Assembly: GCA_035719045.1 (NCBI GenBank)
Contig: DASTGO010000190.1
Location: 1 to 12,985, forward strand
Length of the DNA: 12,985 bases
Source: DASTGO01 sp035719045
GTDB taxonomy: Bacteria; Actinomycetota; Actinomycetes; Actinomycetales; Kineosporiaceae
Direction of reading: 5' to 3'
In this document: one piece after another, positions 6,854 to 12,985 of the stretch
Layout: each line of letters begins with the position of its first letter
Position numbering within the stretch: position 1 is the stretch's first letter
The notes under the pieces: model-generated
Seen by the model: only the letters and a program-made list of their open reading frames with translations
Database searches by the model: none
Told to the model about the DNA's origin: nothing
Program-made: the position numbers and the translations under genes

Positions 6854-8287
6854 ATGCCCGACCTCGTTCCCACCCCGCTCCCCCCGGTCCGCCGGCGGCT
6901 GACCGAGATCGAGTACGTCAACTGGTGTTTCGGCCAGCCGTACAACATCGCCGTCGTCGTGCACCTGCTCGGTCCGGTCACCGTGGCCGGCGTCCGGGCG
7001 GCGGTCGCCGGACTGCAGCGACGGCATCCCCTGCTCGGCGTGACCACCGTGGTGGACCAGGACGGCACGCCGTGGCTGGACTCCGCCGGGGTCGGCCCTG
7101 TCCCGGTGCGGGTGATCGGGCACGCCGGACCTCACGCCGCCGCCCGGCTGCTGGACGAGGAGGTCGCGACCCCCTTCGTCATGGACCGGGTCGCGGCCGC
7201 CCCGGACGAGCACCCCGGGGCCCGCCCGCCGCTGCTGCGGGTGGTCGTGCTGGTCCCCCGGCAGCCCGGCGGTGGGCTGGACGTCGTGCTGGGCGCACAG
7301 CACGTGATCGTCGACGGCCTGTCCATGTTCTTCCTGGTCCGGGACCTGCTCGGGCTGGTGCGGACGCCGGACCCCACCCCGGCGGTGGTTGACGCCGCCG
7401 CCCGCTGCGAGCGGGTGCTGCCCCCCGAGGCCGGGCGGATCTATCGCACCCCCGCCGCGGCACTGACCGTCCGGGCACTGCTGCGGACCTATCTGGCCCT
7501 GCGGTCGGTGATGCGGCGCCGGCCGATCCCCGGCCGTGGACCGGGCGCCGGCTCCCCGGGCCAGGGCTCCCCGGGCCAGGGCTCCCCCGTCCCTCGGCCG
7601 GGCGGCGGCCAACTCTCCGGCGCGGGCCAGACCCCGGTGCACTCCTGGCAACTGCCCCCCGACCGGACGGCCGCCCTGCTGCGCCGGTGCCGGGCCGAGG
7701 GCGTCTCCGTTCAGTCGGCGCTGTGCACGGCCTTCCTGCCCTCCTACGGCGCGGTGAACACCCCGGTCAATCTGCGCGGGAGGCTGGCGGTGGACGCCAG
7801 CGAGTCGGTCGGCCTCTACGTGGGCAACGCCGTCGTCATGCGTTCCTACCGCGACCGGCGCGACTTCTGGTGGAACGCCCGCACCTTCCACCGCAGGCTG
7901 CGCCGGGCCATGCGCGACCCCTTCCTGATGATCCGGTTCTGCCCGTCCACCGTCCCCCGCCCGGTGGTGCACGACGTGATGACGGGGATGATGGCCCTGG
8001 TCGGCCACCGCAGGCCGTTGGCGGTGACGAATCTCGGAGTCCTCGACGGCGCGGGACTCACCCTCGGCACCGGCGACGGCCCCCGCGTGGAGTCCTTCCA
8101 CGCCGGGATGAGCGGCTTCGCCTCCGCGAGCGTGCTGACGGTCTACACGATCGACGGCGTGATGCACTTCCACCTGCGCGGCCGGCCCGACATGACCGAC
8201 GAGCAGACCGCCCAGGAGGCCGAACGCGCCACCGCCCTCCTGCTGGCGGCCCTGCGGACTCCGGATTCCCGGGCCCACGGCCGCTGA
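6854..8287 (+). CDS. condensation-fold acyltransferase (PapA / alcohol acetyltransferase-like)
   Basis: This 477-aa protein of the CoA-dependent acyltransferase superfamily would transfer an acyl group to an alcohol or amine acceptor. The active-site motif appears as QHVIVDG, with catalytic His150 and Asp154; the first His of the textbook HHxxxDG is Gln, which is tolerated in PapA-like enzymes. The second lobe shows PVNLRGR at 304-310 and VTNLGVL at 391-397, matching the NLR and S/TNLG elements of the family. The canonical DFGWG latch is not seen. Residues about 223-260 form a Gly/Pro/Ser/Gln-rich linker where the lobes cross over. The ATG at 6854 has AGGA at 6846-6849. It follows the hydrogenase operon by 98 bp, past a stem-loop, so it is probably a separate unit. 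Substrate unknown; no lipid or natural-product genes are adjacent to guide a guess. Confidence 0.75.
   Translation: MPDLVPTPLPPVRRRLTEIEYVNWCFGQPYNIAVVVHLLGPVTVAGVRAAVAGLQRRHPLLGVTTVVDQDGTPWLDSAGVGPVPVRVIGHAGPHAAARLLDEEVATPFVMDRVAAAPDEHPGARPPLLRVVVLVPRQPGGGLDVVLGAQHVIVDGLSMFFLVRDLLGLVRTPDPTPAVVDAAARCERVLPPEAGRIYRTPAAALTVRALLRTYLALRSVMRRRPIPGRGPGAGSPGQGSPGQGSPVPRPGGGQLSGAGQTPVHSWQLPPDRTAALLRRCRAEGVSVQSALCTAFLPSYGAVNTPVNLRGRLAVDASESVGLYVGNAVVMRSYRDRRDFWWNARTFHRRLRRAMRDPFLMIRFCPSTVPRPVVHDVMTGMMALVGHRRPLAVTNLGVLDGAGLTLGTGDGPRVESFHAGMSGFASASVLTVYTIDGVMHFHLRGRPDMTDEQTAQEAERATALLLAALRTPDSRAHGR
7550..7588 (+). repeat. 15-bp tandem repeat encoding GSPGQ units
   Basis: GGCTCCCCGGGCCAG occurs at 7550-7564 and 7565-7579, followed by a partial third copy to 7588. 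It encodes GSPGQ-GSPGQ-GSP in the inter-lobe linker of the acyltransferase. The unit length keeps the reading frame, so slippage here changes linker length without breaking the protein. Confidence 0.85.
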
Positions 8288-8438
8288 TCCCAGCAGCTAC
8301 CGGGTGGCCGTCCTGGTCACGCTCGCCCTGGTCCCGGCCCTGTTCCTGCCCCGCCGGCACGAGGAGTCGCGTCTGCTCGACGACATCGACCCGCAGCACC
8401 GCCGGTCATCGTGCACTGAGCAGTCCATCGTGCGCTGA
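8286..8438 (+). pseudogene. remnant of a major-facilitator transporter C-terminus
   Basis: The frame 8286-8438 encodes about 50 residues: SSYRVAVLVTLALVPALFLPRR, broken here as one hydrophobic helix ending in a positive PRR, then HEESRLLDDIDP. A final hydrophobic helix closing with FLPRR and an acidic tail is typical of DHA2-type (EmrB/QacA) multidrug transporters. The upstream part that should hold 13 other helices is absent: the frame runs straight into the stop of the acyltransferase. The last dozen codons are made of the 19-bp repeats. I read it as the leftover end of a deleted transporter gene. A short single-helix peptide from a start such as the GTG at 8304 is the alternative. Confidence 0.4.
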
Positions 8439-8482
8439 GCAGTCCATCGTGCACTGAGCCGTCCATCGTGCACTGAGCCGTC
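8407..8482. repeat. four tandem 19-bp direct repeats upstream of the ParA gene
   Basis: Unit consensus CATCGTGCACTGAGCMGTC repeats head to tail at 8407-8425, 8426-8444, 8445-8463 and 8464-8482. Unit 2 has G for A at its ninth base, and units 1-2 versus 3-4 differ A/C at the sixteenth base. Each unit except the second contains the palindrome GTGCAC. The array ends 56 bp before the ParA-type ATPase start. The unit length is not a multiple of three and there are no spacers, so it is neither coding-repeat expansion nor CRISPR. Iteron- or centromere-like protein binding sites, or a gene-control array, are possible. The units do not match the parS consensus. Confidence 0.9.
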
Positions 8483-8526
8483 GACGGGCGCGAGGACCCC
8501 CGGCGCACAGCGTCGGCCGGCGGGAC

Positions 8527-8539
8527 TACCGTCGAGGCA
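8527..8539 (+). promoter_or_regulatory. candidate leaderless promoter -10 element for the ParA gene
   Basis: TACCGT at 8527-8532 fits the actinobacterial TANNNT -10 pattern and ends 6 nt before the ATG at 8539. That spacing would start the transcript at or next to the first codon. No Shine-Dalgarno with workable spacing is present (GAGG sits 1 nt from the ATG), supporting a leaderless mRNA. No clear -35 was found. Confidence 0.4.
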
Positions 8540-9798
8540 TGCGATGGTGGAAGAACGGCTCCGACCGCTCCGGGCTCACCGTGACCACGACGACCGACAG
8601 TGAGCCGCCGGCCGGACCGACCAGCATCCGCGTCGAGGACGCACCGGTACCAGAGCCTGCCGCGGAGACCACCCCGCTCACCAGCGACACCCTGCAGGCC
8701 GACACCGCACCGGCCGTCGAGCCCGCACCCGACACCGACACCGCGGCCGTTGACACCGACACCGCGGCCGTTGACACCGCGGTCGCCGCCGAACCCGCAC
8801 CGGCCACCGACGCCACCCCCGACACCCCGATCCTCGACACCCCGATCCCCGACACCGGCACCCCGGACGTGGTCGACCTGTCGGCCGCCGAAGCGCTCGC
8901 CACGGCCGAGGCCCCAGTCGCAGCGGAACCTGCACCGCAGACTCCGGGTCCGGCCCGGCCCGAACCCTCGACGCTGCGCACCCCGTCCACGTCCTGGCCG
9001 CGGCCGGAACACACCCGGGTGATCGCCGTCGCGAACCAGAAGGGCGGTTGCGCCAAGACCACCAGCGCGGTGAACCTGGCCGCCGCGATGGCCCAGGCCG
9101 GCCTGCGGGTGCTCGTCCTCGATCTGGACCCCCAGGGCAACGCGTCCACCGCACTGGGCATCCCCCACCACCTCGAGGTGGCGGGGATGTACGACGTGAT
9201 CGTGGACCAGAAGCCGCTGGCGGAGGTGATCGCCGAATGCCCGGACATCCCGGGCCTGCTGGCCGCACCGGCGACGATCGACCTGGCCGGCGCCGACCTG
9301 GAGCTGATCAGCAAGGTCGACCGTGAACGGCGGCTGCAGACCGGGCTGCGCGACTACCTGGCCGGCCGGACCGGCGACGACCGGATCGACTACGTACTCA
9401 TCGACTGCCCGCCCAGCCTGAGCCTGTTGACGATCAACGCCTTCACCGCCGCCGGGGAGGTGCTGATCCCCGTCCAGTGCGAGTACTACGCCCTGGAGGG
9501 ACTGTCCCAGCTGCTCGGGCACATCGACCTGATCCGGGAGCACCTCAACGAGCGGTTGCGGATCTCCAGCCTGCTGCTGACCATGTACGACTCCCGCACC
9601 CGGCTGTCCGCCCAGGTCGCCGAGGAGGTCCGCACCCACTTCCCGGACCAGGTCGCCACCACGGTCATCCCCCGGTCGGTCCGGATCAGCGAGGCGCCCA
9701 GCCACGGGCAGACCGTCCTCACCTACGACCCGACCTGCGCCGGGGCCGGCTGCTACCGCCAGGCCGCCTACGAACTGGTCACCCAAGCCCCCGCCTGA
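8539..9798 (+). CDS. orphan ParA-family ATPase with long disordered N-terminus
   Basis: The 419-aa protein is a ParA/Soj-type deviant Walker ATPase. The core spans about residues 158-415. The deviant Walker A is KGGCAKTT at 168-175, followed by DLDPQGN at 195-201. Walker B is in DYVLIDCPPS at 284-293 (Asp289), and IPRSVRISEAPSHG near 377-390 is characteristic of chromosomal ParA/Soj proteins. The Ala in place of Gly before the catalytic Lys is common in actinobacteria. Residues 20-155 are Pro/Thr/Ala/Asp-rich, acidic, with DTDTAAV and DTPI repeats, probably unstructured. No parB, parS or gid/rpm neighbourhood is present. This is therefore an extra ParA for cargo or plasmid-type positioning, or a second chromosomal ParA whose ParB lies elsewhere. 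The ATG at 8539 is chosen with a leaderless promoter; the GTG at 8581 is the alternative. Confidence 0.88.
   Translation: MRWWKNGSDRSGLTVTTTTDSEPPAGPTSIRVEDAPVPEPAAETTPLTSDTLQADTAPAVEPAPDTDTAAVDTDTAAVDTAVAAEPAPATDATPDTPILDTPIPDTGTPDVVDLSAAEALATAEAPVAAEPAPQTPGPARPEPSTLRTPSTSWPRPEHTRVIAVANQKGGCAKTTSAVNLAAAMAQAGLRVLVLDLDPQGNASTALGIPHHLEVAGMYDVIVDQKPLAEVIAECPDIPGLLAAPATIDLAGADLELISKVDRERRLQTGLRDYLAGRTGDDRIDYVLIDCPPSLSLLTINAFTAAGEVLIPVQCEYYALEGLSQLLGHIDLIREHLNERLRISSLLLTMYDSRTRLSAQVAEEVRTHFPDQVATTVIPRSVRISEAPSHGQTVLTYDPTCAGAGCYRQAAYELVTQAPA
8731..8772 (+). repeat. 21-bp tandem repeat encoding DTDTAAV
   Basis: Two identical 21-bp units at 8731-8751 and 8752-8772, followed by a partial copy (GACACCGCGG), encode DTDTAAV-DTDTAAV-DTAV in the acidic N-terminal tail of the ParA-type ATPase. 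Frame-preserving slippage in a disordered region is the likely origin. Confidence 0.85.
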
Positions 9799-9896
9799 TC
9801 AGCCCATTTCCCGCCGCGCGACGTCCCTGCCCGGCTCCGGCCGAAAAGTCCTTCGTGTCCCCGGGAAACCTCAGCCACCTCTGCTGCCAATACAAG

Positions 9897-9908
9897 GTCG
9901 ACGGACCT
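9897..9908 (+). other. short inverted repeat in the leader of the glycosidase gene
   Basis: GGTC-GACG-GACC forms a 4-bp stem, and a second small stem (GTCGA/TCGAC) lies at 9943-9958. The 183-bp gap between the ATPase and glycosidase genes must hold the glycosidase promoter. I could not pick out a convincing -10/-35 pair, a CebR-type operator or a known riboswitch. Confidence 0.2.
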
Positions 9909-9981
9909 GGTTCCGGGCGGCCGGCAGCGCCGTGCCCGTCCGGGTCGACGCCGCTCGACGGCCTTGGGCAGAGGAGAGATC

Positions 9982-12558
9982 ATGCGGTTCAGCAGACCCC
10001 GGTGGTCGCGCTACATCGCCGTGGCGGCGGCCCTGCTGGTAACGCTCGGAGGCGGCATCGCGCTCACCGACGGGTTCGGCGGCACCTCCGCCAGCGCGGC
10101 CGACGGCGTCACCACGGCGACCGCCGGCTGCGGCAGGAACCCGTCCCTGACCACAGGCGAGCACACCATCCAGACCCGGGGCAAGAACCGCACCTACATC
10201 CTGGACATGCCGGCGAGCTACGACCGCAACCATCCCTATCGGGTGGTGTTCGGGTTCCACTGGATGGGCGGGACCCAGGCCGACGTCGCCACCGGCCAGA
10301 CCGTGCAGCGGGACGTGTGGGCCTACTACGGGCTGAAGCGGCTGGCCGGCAACAGCACCATCTTCGTCGCCCCGCAGGGCTTCGGGAACGGCTGGGGCAA
10401 CGCCGGCGGCGAGGACGTCGTGTTCGTTGACGACCTGGTCAAGCAGCTCGAGGGCGACCTGTGCGTCGACACCAGCCAGGTGTTCTCCGTGGGCTTCAGC
10501 TACGGCGGCGCCATGAGCTATGCGCTGGCGTGCGAACGGCCGAACGTGTTCCGCGCGGTCGCCGTGCAGTCCGGCGGCGGGATGAGCGGCTGCAACGGCA
10601 GCGGACGGCCGGTCGCCTACCTCGGGGTGCACGGGATCGGGGACCCGGTCCTCAATGTGGGGATCGGCCGATCGCTGCGCGACACGTTCGTCAAGAACAA
10701 CGGCTGCACCGCCCGGAACGCACCCGAGCCCGCGCCGGGCAGCCGGACCCATGTCGTCACCGACTACAGCGGCTGCGCACCGGGCTATCCGGTGGAATGG
10801 GCCGCCTTCGACGAGGGCCACATCGCCGCGCCGCAGGACGGTGCCGGCGGCGACAGCGGTTCCAGGACGTGGGTTCCCGCCGTGGTGTGGACGTTCTTCT
10901 CCCAGTTCTCCGCAACGGGCGACGCTCCCGCCCCCGCCGCTGCGCCGCCGGCTCCCGGCGGTCCGCAGCCGGTCGCGAGCAGCCCCCAGCCGGCGCCCCC
11001 GGCGGGCGGGACCTACGCCACGGTGCGGGCGGCGGCCACTCCCCCGATGGGCTGGAACACCTGGAACACGTTCGGCTGCAATATCGACGAGAAGCTCATC
11101 AGGGGCATGGCCGACACCATCGTCACCAACGGGATGCGTGACCTCGGTTACCGGTACGTCGTCGTGGACGACTGCTGGTTCAACCCCGACCGGGACGCCG
11201 CGGGCAACCTCCAGGCGAACCCGACCCGCTTCCCCAGCGGCATGAAGGCCCTGGGCGACTACCTGCACGGCAAGGACCTGAGGTTCGGGATCTACCAGGT
11301 GCCGGGCACCAAGACGTGCGCCCAGACCGGTTCCTACCCGGGGGCGACCGGCAGCCAGGGGCATGAGGCCCAGGACGCCCGCCAGTTCGCCGCCTGGGGC
11401 GTGGACTACCTGAAGTACGACTGGTGCTCGGGGGCCGGCTCGATCGACGAGCAGGTGGCGACCTTCGCCAAGATGCGCGACGCACTGGCCGCGACCGGCC
11501 GCCCGATCGTCTACAGCATCAACCCCAACAGCTTCCACGCGAAGACCGGACCGCAGCGCAACTGGGGCGATGTCGCCAACCTCTGGCGGACCACCGAGGA
11601 CATCACCAACGCCTGGGACACCGGTCAGACCAACGGGTTCCCCATGGGCATCCAGAACATCGTCAACGTCAACGTCCCGCTCGCCTCCTATGCCCGGCCC
11701 GGCGCGTTCAACGACCCGGACATGCTCGAGGTCGGCCGGGGCGGGATGACCGAGACCGAGATGCGCAGCCACTTCGCCCTCTGGTCGATGATGGCCGCCC
11801 CGCTGATGGCCGGGAACGACCTGCGCAGCGCCGATCCCGCGACGCTGAACCTGCTCAAGAACCGTGACCTGATCGCCATCAACCAGGACGCCCTCGGCCA
11901 GCAGGCGGTCCAGGTGTCCGCCAACGGCTCCACCCGCGTCCTGGCCAAGAAGCTGAGCAACGGTGACGTCGCCGTGGCCCTGTTCAACCAGGGCAAGTCG
12001 ACCGCGACGATCAGCACGACGGCGTCCGCCCTCGAGCTCCCCGGCAGCTCCTTCACCCTGCGCGATGTGTGGACGGCGGCGGTCACCAACAGCCGGGGCG
12101 ACATCTCCGCGGCGGTCCCGGCACATGGAACGGTCGTCTACCGGGTGAGCCCCGCCGGTGCGGCACCCCAACCCGCACCGAGCCCGTCCACCACGACCAC
12201 CACCCCACCGGCGCCCACCACCGCCCCGCCGTCCGGCATCACCGACGCCCCGCGCCCGCAGCCCGCCACCTGTACGGCGAAGTACCGCACCGTCGCCTCC
12301 TGGCCGGGCGGGTTCCTCGGCGAGGTGGTCGTCACCGCAGGCGCTCCGCTCAACGGCTGGCACGTCAAGCTGTCCCTGGGGTCGGGTCAGCAACTGGTGA
12401 GCGTCTGGAACGGGACGAGCTCCGGCCGCACGGGCACCGTGTCCGTCGCCAACGCCCCCTACAACGCCGCAATCGACGCGGGGGCCAGCCAACTGTTCGG
12501 CTTCGTGGCCAACGGAACCCCGGGCGGCGCTCCCGGCGTCACCGGCTGTGGAGTGTGA
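9982..12558 (+). CDS. secreted CE1-type esterase / GH27 alpha-galactosidase / CBM2 fusion
   Basis: This 858-aa extracellular enzyme targets plant cell-wall polysaccharide. A Sec signal peptide covers residues 1 to about 40 (RPRWSR, then AAALLVTLGGGIAL, ending SASAA). A CE1/PHB-depolymerase-like esterase follows at about 55-312. Its nucleophile is Ser173 in GFSYGG, Asp221 is a candidate acid, and His280 in FDEGH is the likely base. A Pro/Ala linker (313-347) leads to a GH27 domain: PPMGWNTWNTFG at 354-365, DDCW at 396-399, nucleophile Asp480 in YLKYDWC, probable acid/base Asp540 in RTTED, and NDPDML at 577-582. A beta-sandwich C-domain ends near 722. A Pro/Thr linker leads to CBM2 (about 762-858), with Cys764/Cys857 and Trp774, 793 and 809. 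The ATG at 9982 follows AGAGGAGAG at 9970-9978. It appears to be a single-gene unit. Predicted action: deacylating and degalactosylating branched hemicellulose while bound to cellulose or chitin. Confidence 0.92.
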   Translation: MRFSRPRWSRYIAVAAALLVTLGGGIALTDGFGGTSASAADGVTTATAGCGRNPSLTTGEHTIQTRGKNRTYILDMPASYDRNHPYRVVFGFHWMGGTQADVATGQTVQRDVWAYYGLKRLAGNSTIFVAPQGFGNGWGNAGGEDVVFVDDLVKQLEGDLCVDTSQVFSVGFSYGGAMSYALACERPNVFRAVAVQSGGGMSGCNGSGRPVAYLGVHGIGDPVLNVGIGRSLRDTFVKNNGCTARNAPEPAPGSRTHVVTDYSGCAPGYPVEWAAFDEGHIAAPQDGAGGDSGSRTWVPAVVWTFFSQFSATGDAPAPAAAPPAPGGPQPVASSPQPAPPAGGTYATVRAAATPPMGWNTWNTFGCNIDEKLIRGMADTIVTNGMRDLGYRYVVVDDCWFNPDRDAAGNLQANPTRFPSGMKALGDYLHGKDLRFGIYQVPGTKTCAQTGSYPGATGSQGHEAQDARQFAAWGVDYLKYDWCSGAGSIDEQVATFAKMRDALAATGRPIVYSINPNSFHAKTGPQRNWGDVANLWRTTEDITNAWDTGQTNGFPMGIQNIVNVNVPLASYARPGAFNDPDMLEVGRGGMTETEMRSHFALWSMMAAPLMAGNDLRSADPATLNLLKNRDLIAINQDALGQQAVQVSANGSTRVLAKKLSNGDVAVALFNQGKSTATISTTASALELPGSSFTLRDVWTAAVTNSRGDISAAVPAHGTVVYRVSPAGAAPQPAPSPSTTTTTPPAPTTAPPSGITDAPRPQPATCTAKYRTVASWPGGFLGEVVVTAGAPLNGWHVKLSLGSGQQLVSVWNGTSSGRTGTVSVANAPYNAAIDAGASQLFGFVANGTPGGAPGVTGCGV

Positions 12559-12785
12559 GCGACGCGGTACCTGGGTCTACTCCTGGGTCCGCCCCGAAGC
12601 GGTGCGCCGGCTCGGGGCACTGCTCGACCTCACGCCCAGCCCCGCAGCCCAGGCCGGCCCCACTCCGCCGGAGCACCACGACTCCGGCACATCCCGGTCC
12701 CGGAGCACCACCACGGCCGGGCGCCGCAGTCCGGGCGCCGCAGACCGGAGACAGGCAGACCGGAGATAGTCCGGGGGCACAGCCC
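12559..12785. other. apparently non-coding or decayed stretch
   Basis: No gene is supportable here. The frames that stay open are Pro/Arg/Gly-rich in the way expected from GC-rich shadows. The stretch includes two near-identical 14-bp units (CCGGGCGCCGCAG plus T or A, 12717-12744), followed by looser CCGGAGA copies to about 12770. Together with the lectin remnant next to it, this looks like the eroded upstream part of a former gene. Confidence 0.4.
12717..12744. repeat. two 14-bp direct repeats
   Basis: CCGGGCGCCGCAGT (12717-12730) is followed by CCGGGCGCCGCAGA (12731-12744). Degenerate CCGGAGA copies begin at 12745 and 12760. No function is apparent. Confidence 0.6.
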
Positions 12786-12922
12786 GCGGTCGCGGCAGTC
12801 CGGGACCGCGACCGGTCCGGCCCGTGCTTCGACGCCGGCGGGGCCGGACCGCCAACGACACTGAGATCATCATCTGGAGCTGCAAGGGCGGCCCGAACCA
12901 GCAGCGGAGCACGCATTGCTGA
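12786..12922 (+). pseudogene. frameshifted remnant of a ricin-type (CBM13) lectin repeat
   Basis: In the frame at 12786 the codons read AVAAVRDRDRSGPCFDAGGAGP. One base is missing around 12849-12853, and the frame at 12854 continues ANDTEIIIWSCKGGPNQQ, then RSTHC and TGA at 12920-12922. Joined, this matches a beta-trefoil repeat of the form SGKCLDV-GAGTANGT-VQIWDCNGGANQQW. The conserved final Trp of the NQQW motif is Arg here, one transition away (TGG to CGG). A frameshift, a lost key Trp and an early stop together mark it as decayed. It lies 0.2 kb behind a CBM2-bearing glycosidase, so it probably derives from another secreted carbohydrate-active protein. Confidence 0.6.
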
Positions 12923-12940
12923 CCTCGACGGCACAGCAGA

Positions 12941-12971
12941 AGCGACGGGCAGTCGCCGGACGCCCGTCGCT
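12941..12971 (+). terminator. strong intrinsic hairpin, 10-bp perfect stem
   Basis: AGCGACGGGC (12941-12950) is exactly complementary to GCCCGTCGCT (12962-12971), with an 11-nt loop. There is no T-tract, as is often the case in actinobacteria. It would end transcription from the glycosidase or from the former lectin gene. The symmetrical stem could also serve a convergent gene beyond the window edge. Confidence 0.6.
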
Positions 12972-12985
12972 CCCGCGCGCACGCC

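Noticed and set aside
6092..8278. Minus-strand open frame of about 730 codons opposite the peptidase and acyltransferase
   Set aside because: It spans two separate plus-strand genes and the gap between them, has low-complexity composition and no ribosome-binding site, and is a GC-driven shadow.
8407..8482. CRISPR array
   Set aside because: The 19-bp units abut with no spacers, and there are no cas genes in the window.
8407..8482. parS centromere sites
   Set aside because: The units lack the 16-bp TGTTTCACGTGAAACA-type palindrome. Only the central GTGCAC is palindromic.
9027..9062. Defective Walker A in the ParA-type ATPase (Ala instead of Gly before Lys)
   Set aside because: KGGxAKTT is a usual form in actinobacterial ParA proteins. 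Both lysines and the following threonines are intact.
8317..9786. Minus-strand open frame opposite the ParA gene, reading through the 19-bp repeats
   Set aside because: Its Gly/Val/Asp-rich repeats mirror the ParA tail and the non-coding array. The opposite strand has clear Walker motifs.
9799..9981. c-di-AMP (ydaO) or c-di-GMP riboswitch in the glycosidase leader
   Set aside because: GGGAAACC and nearby stems looked suggestive. However, the conserved cores of either class could not be found in order, and only very short stems form.
9871..12492. Minus-strand open frame of about 870 codons opposite the glycosidase
   Set aside because: The plus strand shows signal peptide, esterase, GH27 and CBM2 motifs in order. 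The antisense product has none.
12539..12982. Minus-strand open frame of 147 codons at the window end
   Set aside because: Composition is shadow-like (Arg/Gly/Ala/Ser), no start with a ribosome-binding site was seen, and it is antisense to the recognisable lectin remnant.

Overview
The window is about 72% G+C by eye, with strong G/C third-position preference, GGAGG-type ribosome-binding sites, secreted enzymes carrying a CBM2 module, and a ParA with the KGGxAKTT form of Walker A. This points to a high-GC actinobacterium. A chemoreceptor gene with a possible flagellar-sigma promoter suggests a motile lineage such as Kineosporiales or a zoosporic Micromonosporaceae. That placement is inference; no taxonomic marker gene is present.

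Layout. Positions 1-83 are the last codons of an unidentified plus-strand gene. It converges on a minus-strand gene (154-1743) for a soluble methyl-accepting chemotaxis protein whose C-terminus carries a CZB zinc-binding domain and a PilZ domain. A 368-bp divergent intergenic region (1744-2111) holds a perfect 6-4-6 palindrome and other candidate control sites. The next unit (2112-6755) is a tight operon for a cytoplasmic group 3b-type [NiFe] hydrogenase in the order beta, gamma, delta, alpha, followed by its maturation endopeptidase. The genes overlap or nearly touch throughout. The beta/gamma pair forms the Fe-S/FAD NAD(P)-reducing half and the delta/alpha pair the hydrogen-activating half. 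The peptidase trims the alpha subunit after nickel insertion. No hyp assembly genes are present, so they must lie elsewhere.

After a GC-rich stem-loop comes a gene for a condensation-fold (PapA/alcohol-acetyltransferase-like) acyltransferase (6854-8287). Directly behind it is a short reading frame that looks like the surviving C-terminus of a major-facilitator transporter. This runs into four tandem 19-bp repeats (8407-8482). These lie just upstream of an orphan ParA-type ATPase gene (8539-9798) with a roughly 155-residue disordered N-terminus and no parB beside it.

The last part is an extracellular polysaccharide-degradation gene (9982-12558): one secreted protein with a CE1-like esterase, a GH27 alpha-galactosidase and a CBM2 cellulose/chitin-binding module. 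Downstream is non-coding or decayed DNA. It includes a frameshifted remnant of a ricin-type (CBM13) lectin repeat at about 12786-12922 and a strong 10-bp-stem hairpin at 12941-12971.

The most notable items are the MCP-CZB-PilZ receptor, the 19-bp repeat array upstream of the orphan ParA gene, the esterase/alpha-galactosidase/CBM2 fusion, the decayed lectin and transporter remnants, and the missing canonical start codon for the hydrogenase peptidase. I found no clear evidence for a wholly new multi-gene system.
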